A stretch of 64,000 nucleotides of DNA from Roseovarius carneus (GTDB lineage: Bacteria > Pseudomonadota > Alphaproteobacteria > Rhodobacterales > Rhodobacteraceae), in the NCBI RefSeq assembly GCF_020141465.1, contig NZ_JAHSPD010000001.1:1904374-1968373 (forward strand), in the 5' to 3' direction. The notes beneath the pieces are model-generated. The model was not told where the DNA came from. It saw only the letters and a list, made by a program, of their open reading frames with translations, and ran no database searches. The translations under genes were made by a program, and so were the position numbers. Shown here one piece after another: positions 60,247 through 64,000 of this stretch (its first letter is position 1; each line of letters opens with the position of its first letter).

Positions 60247-60533
60247 GCGGCAGTGAAGTCCGCCGCGATCCGCATTTCGCGCATGGGCCGGACCAGTTGG
60301 ATGCATTTCTCGTAGATCGGATCAGCCTTGTAGGCTGCCAGCGCGGCCTCATCCTCGAACTCCGCATAGACCACCAGATCAGGGGCCTCCGCGTTGATCT
60401 GATCGGCGTGCAAATTGCGGCCCACCTCGAAATGGCGCGCATGTGGGATCTGGGCCAGCATCATCAGCCCATCGCGGATCACATCGGGACATTCGCCCGG
60501 TTTGGCAGAGAAAAAGACCACATGGCGGATCAT
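60243..60533 (-). CDS. Dabb (stress-responsive alpha/beta barrel) domain protein
   Basis: A 96-residue single-domain Dabb protein. [12 protein letters not shown] opens the family pattern, then LVVYAEFEDEAALAAYKADPIY with the conserved aromatic and His-like positions, ending MREMRIAADF. These small ferredoxin-like proteins dimerise; functions vary. It overlaps hisE at its start, so it is co-transcribed with the histidine genes. Confidence 0.85.
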   Translation of the reverse strand: MIRHVVFFSAKPGECPDVIRDGLMMLAQIPHARHFEVGRNLHADQINAEAPDLVVYAEFEDEAALAAYKADPIYEKCIQLVRPMREMRIAADFTAA

Positions 60534-60844
60534 TTCGTGTTCCTTTCGGCTTTCTCAGTCAGGCCGGATTTGCCCTGCCGGGCCTCCAGCACGTCCATCA
60601 CGCGCGCCAGTGCTACGCCTCGGGACCGCAGCATCACCAGCAGGTGAAAGAGCACGTCCGCCGCCTCGCGTGCCAGCGCGTCGGGGTCGTTCTTCACCGC
60701 TTCAATGATTGCCTCAACGGCTTCCTCGCCGAACTTCTCGGCGCATTTCTCGGGGCCACTGGCCAGCAGCTTGGCAGTCCAGCTTGTCTCCGGGTCTGCC
60801 TCCGCGCGCTCTGCGATGATGTCGGCCAATTCTTCCAGCGTCAT
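60530..60844 (-). CDS. hisE: Phosphoribosyl-ATP pyrophosphatase HisE
   Basis: A 104-residue MazG-fold enzyme that removes pyrophosphate from phosphoribosyl-ATP in histidine synthesis. [29 protein letters not shown] and [14 protein letters not shown] hold the metal-binding acidic residues. The start overlaps the hisF stop by ATGA, giving a hisF-hisE unit with the Dabb gene. Confidence 0.95.
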   Translation of the reverse strand: MTLEELADIIAERAEADPETSWTAKLLASGPEKCAEKFGEEAVEAIIEAVKNDPDALAREAADVLFHLLVMLRSRGVALARVMDVLEARQGKSGLTEKAERNTK

Positions 60845-61605
60845 GCCGCCACCCGCATTGGTATGCCTGCGGCGGCCATATGCGCCTTGGCCTCGCCAAT
60901 CGTGAAGTCGCCAAAGTGGAAGATCGACGCAGCCAGCACTGCACTTGCCCCGCCCTCAATGACGCCGTCCACCAGATGGTCAAGCGTGCCGACTCCGCCC
61001 GACGCAATCACCGGCACGTTCACTGCGTCCGATATGGCCCGTGTGAGCGGCAGGTTGAAGCCCGCGCGCGTGCCGTCGCGGTCCATTGAGGTCAAAAGGA
61101 TTTCGCCCGCGCCTTTGGCCACGACAAGACGGGCGAACTCCACCGCGTCGATGCCGGTGGGTTTGCGGCCCCCATGGGTGAAAATCTCCCACTTGCCCGG
61201 TGAGACGGTTTTGGCGTCGATGGCCACGACGATGCACTGGCTGCCAAATTGCGCGGAGGCGGCCGCAACCACATCGGGGTCGGCCACGGCGGCGGAATTG
61301 AAGCTTACCTTGTCGGCCCCGGCCAGAAGCAGCGCGCGCACATCCGAAGGCGTACGGACCCCGCCCCCCACGGTCAGCGGGATATAGCACTGCTCGGCGG
61401 TGCGGCGCACCACGTCGAACATGGTGCCGCGATTCTCATGCGTGGCGTGGATATCGAGAAAACAAAGCTCATCCGCGCCCGCCGCGTCATAGGCACGCGC
61501 GGCGTCCACCGGATCGCCCGCATCGCGCAGATCAACGAAATTCACACCCTTCACCACGCGCCCATCGGCCACGTCGAGACAGGGAATAATCCGGGTTTTG
61601 AGCAT
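60841..61605 (-). CDS. hisF: Imidazole glycerol phosphate synthase cyclase subunit HisF
   Basis: A 254-residue TIM-barrel protein that closes the imidazole ring with HisH. The first catalytic Asp is in [20 protein letters not shown] and the second in FNLPL-side loop [11 protein letters not shown] is preceded by the acidic loop; VTVGGGVRT and [11 protein letters not shown] bind phosphate. The length is normal. The ATG at 61605 is chosen; an open frame continues upstream but is antisense to the DUF302 gene. No hisH is in the window. Confidence 0.96.
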   Translation of the reverse strand: MLKTRIIPCLDVADGRVVKGVNFVDLRDAGDPVDAARAYDAAGADELCFLDIHATHENRGTMFDVVRRTAEQCYIPLTVGGGVRTPSDVRALLLAGADKVSFNSAAVADPDVVAAASAQFGSQCIVVAIDAKTVSPGKWEIFTHGGRKPTGIDAVEFARLVVAKGAGEILLTSMDRDGTRAGFNLPLTRAISDAVNVPVIASGGVGTLDHLVDGVIEGGASAVLAASIFHFGDFTIGEAKAHMAAAGIPMRVAA

Positions 61606-61704
61606 AGTTTCGCGCGCCTTCCGACTTTCACCGATTTGTTTATGGGCATTCTTGGATGGATGCCAGAAGATAGGGCGGAATTTGCGATGGAAAGGACACA
61701 AGCA

Positions 61705-62160
61705 ATGAAGATGTGGATAGCAGCGGGCGCGATGGCCCTTTTGGGGAGTATGGGCATGGCCGGCGAGAGCGGGATCACCAAGATAAAGGCGGCAGGCGAC
61801 GTGGCCACGACGATGGATGCGCTTGAGGCGGCTGTGACCGGGGCAGGGGCCACGGTCTTTGCGCGCGTGGATCATGGGGCCGGGGCCACAAGCGTGGGAT
61901 TGGAGCTTGCACCCTCGCAGCTTTTGATCTTCGGAAACCCCAAAATGGGCGCTCTGGCCATGCAGGATGATCCGCTTGCGGGGCTGTTCCTGCCGCTCAA
62001 GGTTCTGGTCTACCGCGATGGGGCCGGGCAGGTCTGGCTGAGCTATGAAGAGCCGTCCAAAACGCTTGAATACATGGGCGGCGTGCCGAAAGATGCAGGC
62101 TACCTTGAGATGATGCAGGGCGCGCTCGCCAAACTGACGAGCAAAGCGGCGGGAATGTAA
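61705..62160 (+). CDS. Exported DUF302 domain protein
   Basis: A 151-residue protein with a signal peptide ([20 protein letters not shown]) and one DUF302 domain. The domain is seen in [58 protein letters not shown], and [12 protein letters not shown]. The fold is a compact periplasmic alpha/beta unit of unknown role. AAAGGA lies upstream of the ATG at 61705; 61687 would add six residues. It is inserted between hisF and hisA in the opposite direction. Confidence 0.85.
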   Translation: MKMWIAAGAMALLGSMGMAGESGITKIKAAGDVATTMDALEAAVTGAGATVFARVDHGAGATSVGLELAPSQLLIFGNPKMGALAMQDDPLAGLFLPLKVLVYRDGAGQVWLSYEEPSKTLEYMGGVPKDAGYLEMMQGALAKLTSKAAGM

Positions 62161-62206
62161 CGAGAGCGCCCGCCTGACCAAGGCACCGGGGGCGCAGGAG
62201 CGCGCG

Positions 62207-62926
62207 CTATTTCAGCGCGCGCAACGCCTCGCCCAAGTCCAAGGCCCCATCATAAAGCGCACGGCCCGAGATGGCTCCGTTGAGCCCTGCGCCGCAATCC
62301 CTGAGCGCCAAAAGATCGTCCAGTGAGCTTACACCGCCCGAGGCAATCACCGGGATCGACACGGCCCGCGCCAGCGCCGCTGTCGCCTCCACATTCGGGC
62401 CCTGCATCGCGCCGTCGCGGTTGATATCGGTGTAGATGATGGCCGCAACCCCGGCATCTTCAAACGAGCGCGCAAGGTCTGTCACCTCCACATCCGTCTC
62501 CTCCGCCCAGCCCTTGGTCGCCACCCGGCCGCCCCGCGCGTCGATCCCCACGGCGACTTGCCCCGGAAAGGCGCGCGCCGCCTCCCGCACAAGGGTGGGG
62601 TTCTCCACCGCCACGGTCCCAAGGATCACCCGCGCAAGCCCTTTGGAAAGCCAGCCCTCAATGGTTGCCATGTCGCGGATGCCGCCGCCCAGCTGCGCAG
62701 GCACTGGGCAGCGCTTCAGGATTTCTTCGACCGGGGCTGCATTCACCGGCACGCCCGCAAATGCCCCGTTGAGGTCTACCAGATGCAGCCACTCGCAGCC
62801 TGCGGCCACAAACGCTTCGGCCTGCGCCGCCGGGTCATCGTTGAACACGGTGGCCGCGTCCATTTCGCCGCGCAAAAGGCGCACGGCCTGTCCGTCTTTG
62901 AGGTCAATCGCGGGGTAGAGGATCAT
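62207..62926 (-). CDS. hisA: Phosphoribosylformimino-AICAR phosphate isomerase HisA
   Basis: A 239-residue TIM-barrel isomerase of histidine synthesis. [21 protein letters not shown] carries the first catalytic Asp, [16 protein letters not shown] the second, and [10 protein letters not shown] and [13 protein letters not shown] bind the phosphates. The length is normal. It is separated from hisF-hisE by the DUF302 gene, and hisB/hisH are not upstream of it here. The start ATG is at 62926. Confidence 0.96.
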   Translation of the reverse strand: MILYPAIDLKDGQAVRLLRGEMDAATVFNDDPAAQAEAFVAAGCEWLHLVDLNGAFAGVPVNAAPVEEILKRCPVPAQLGGGIRDMATIEGWLSKGLARVILGTVAVENPTLVREAARAFPGQVAVGIDARGGRVATKGWAEETDVEVTDLARSFEDAGVAAIIYTDINRDGAMQGPNVEATAALARAVSIPVIASGGVSSLDDLLALRDCGAGLNGAISGRALYDGALDLGEALRALK

Positions 62927-63063
62927 GGGGCACCTGCTGATAAAGGACTGGCGGCTCTTAACCATGACGCAGCGGCATTTGCAACGCGGTGCGCCACGTC
63001 ATGCTTGATTGCACGCGCGGGCCTGCGCAGGCTGACACATAGGTCAAATGGGAGGATCAACCG

Positions 63064-63456
63064 ATGAACCGAATTCTTATGAGCGCCGCTGCCGTGGTGC
63101 TGAGCGCGACTGCCGCGCTGGCCGCAGACCCTTTGGAGGGGACATGGCGCACGGCACCTGACGATAACGGGCATACCGGCCTGATCAACGTGGCACCCTG
63201 TGGGGCCGCACTTTGTGGCACGCTGATGAAGGCGTTTGACGGCACAGGCGCGGAGGTGGCGAGCGAGAATATTGGCCGCCAGATCATCTCGGAAACGATG
63301 GCCAAAGGCGATGGCGCCTATAAGGGCAAGGTCTACGCACCGGACCGCGACAAGACCTATAACTCCAAACTTCAGCTGAGCGGGAACACGCTTGCCGTCA
63401 GTGGCTGTGTGCTGGGGATTTGCCGCAATGGTGGAACATGGACTAAAGTCGAGTGA
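63064..63456 (+). CDS. Exported DUF2147 domain protein, copy 1
   Basis: A 130-residue protein with a signal peptide ending ATAALA and a DUF2147 domain. The domain has PLEGTWRTAPDDNGHTGLINVAPCGAALCGTL as its opening, the cysteine pair in APCGAALCG, and a C-terminal VSGCVLGICRNGGTWTKVE with two more cysteines. The family is a lipocalin-like barrel with unknown ligand. GGGAGG is seven bases before the ATG. A second copy follows on the same strand. Confidence 0.88.
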   Translation: MNRILMSAAAVVLSATAALAADPLEGTWRTAPDDNGHTGLINVAPCGAALCGTLMKAFDGTGAEVASENIGRQIISETMAKGDGAYKGKVYAPDRDKTYNSKLQLSGNTLAVSGCVLGICRNGGTWTKVE

Positions 63457-63469
63457 TCCAAGCGAAATA

Positions 63470-63513
63470 GGTCGCGATTCCTGTCGTATTTCGACCATGC
63501 GGTCGCAATTCCT
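63470..63513. repeat. Two short direct repeats between the DUF2147 genes
   Basis: GGTCGCGATTCCT (63470-63482) and GGTCGCAATTCCT (63501-63513) repeat with a 31-base period and one difference, right after the first DUF2147 gene. They may be paired binding sites for a regulator of the second gene or remnants of the gene duplication. Two units only. Confidence 0.4.
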
Positions 63514-63615
63514 TTAGCGACGACGCGCGGTAGGCCCTAACTATCGTGCGTTCCGGCGAATTGAGCCGGGGCACGCGCCCTCCGGCCGAGGGTTCGCTGG
63601 TGAAAGGATTTACCG

Positions 63616-64000
63616 GTGAAACACGTTCTATCAGCTTTATTTGTTGTCGCTGTGGCGTTGCCCGCCATGGCGAACGACCCTGCGATTGGTATCTGGGCCG
63701 CGCCGCCCGATGGCAAAGGGCAGGTGGGCCATATCAAGGTCGCCCCCTGTGGCACTGCGCTGTGCGGGACGATCATCCGGGCCTACAGTCCCGAGGGCAA
63801 ACAGATCACCACGTCCAATGTTGGCAAACGCCTGTTCTGGGACATGCGCCCAAACGGGAAGGGTGATTATGACGGGGGCCGCGTTTACGTGCCTGCGCAC
63901 GCCAAGGAATATGACGCCAAGATGCAAATCAAGGGCGGTCGTCTGTCGGTGAAGGGCTGCGTGGGTCCCATCTGTCAGGGGCAGACGTGGAGCCGCGTGC
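63616..64000 (+). CDS. Exported DUF2147 domain protein, copy 2, 3'-partial
   Basis: Starts at GTG 63616 seven bases after AAGGA and runs to the window edge without a stop (128 full codons). A signal peptide (MKHVLSALFVVAVALPAMA) is followed by a DUF2147 domain with the same cysteine pattern as copy 1: APCGTALCG, and GCVGPICQG near the end. Sequence identity to copy 1 is partial, so the duplication is not recent. The remaining C-terminus should be only a few residues. Confidence 0.85.
   Translation, partial: MKHVLSALFVVAVALPAMANDPAIGIWAAPPDGKGQVGHIKVAPCGTALCGTIIRAYSPEGKQITTSNVGKRLFWDMRPNGKGDYDGGRVYVPAHAKEYDAKMQIKGGRLSVKGCVGPICQGQTWSRV

Noticed and set aside
63470..63513. Repeats as a CRISPR array
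   Set aside because: Only two 13-base units with an 18-base spacer and no cas genes.

Overview
The window is typical alphaproteobacterial chromosome and most likely comes from a member of the Rhodobacteraceae (Roseobacter group). The evidence is the high-GC coding style, the lineage-restricted small families (DUF6324, DUF6476, DUF1194), a tRNA-His of the alphaproteobacterial type (G1:U72, A73, no G-1), a SUV3-like helicase, the fdxA-carD pairing and the rluD-rpoH pairing. I see no prophage, insertion sequence, rRNA operon or CRISPR array. Genes are closely packed, often with 4-base ATGA overlaps.

Layout: 1-3.8 kb is the tail of a cell-wall block (murF, open at the left edge, then mraY and murD). 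It runs directly into the tail of a riboflavin operon (ribB with a degenerate RibA domain, ribH, nusB) at 3.9-6 kb. 6-14.3 kb holds housekeeping and small conserved genes: a VWA/DUF1194 protein that may use a CTG start, a structured RNA, mmcB, tRNA-His, rluD, rpoH, a lipoprotein hydrolase, a zinc-finger protein and an M3 peptidase. 14.4-24.3 kb has an ATP-dependent DNA ligase with its partner exonuclease, an FAH-family enzyme, an alpha/beta hydrolase with an SCP2 protein, a TPR protein, the SUV3-like helicase with an S4-domain protein, ferredoxin and CarD. 24.4-28.1 kb has cobalamin genes cobS and cobT (divergent) and a Kef-type antiporter.

28.4-31.1 kb encodes the most unusual protein. It is about 910 residues long and appears to join a GspL/PilM-like cytoplasmic domain to a GspC/PilP-like periplasmic domain through one membrane segment and long disordered linkers. 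31.3-34.1 kb has metY, a DUF2007 protein and an unrecognised DxD-containing protein. 34.3-38.5 kb is a compact operon of 5-oxoprolinase genes (pxpA, pxpB, pxpC) with a biotin carboxylase and a biotin carrier protein between pxpA and pxpB. A LysR gene is divergent from it, and a perfect long-range inverted repeat lies in the shared promoter region.

39.7-50.6 kb contains two YqjD/YqjE-like membrane proteins and then a long reverse-strand series: enoyl-CoA hydratase, HDAC-family amidohydrolase, SDR, a ProXWV-type betaine transporter with a tandem-duplicated permease, and an alpha/beta hydrolase. A divergent NDP-forming acyl-CoA synthetase completes the group. Together these look like an uptake and catabolism locus for a quaternary amine or acylated amine. 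50.6-57.2 kb has a tungstate transporter (tupABC) divergent from dabB-dabA, an energy-coupled inorganic carbon uptake pair. 57.2-64 kb has an Asp/Glu-racemase-superfamily enzyme, tRNA-Tyr, rlmB, small proteins, a candidate sRNA, hisE-hisF and hisA separated by an opposing DUF302 gene, and two tandem DUF2147 genes, the second cut by the window edge.

The main open questions are the GspL/GspC-like fusion, the carboxylase-linked pxp operon, the structured RNA at 7.3-7.4 kb, the murD/ribB junction and several palindromic intergenic elements that resemble dispersed repeats.
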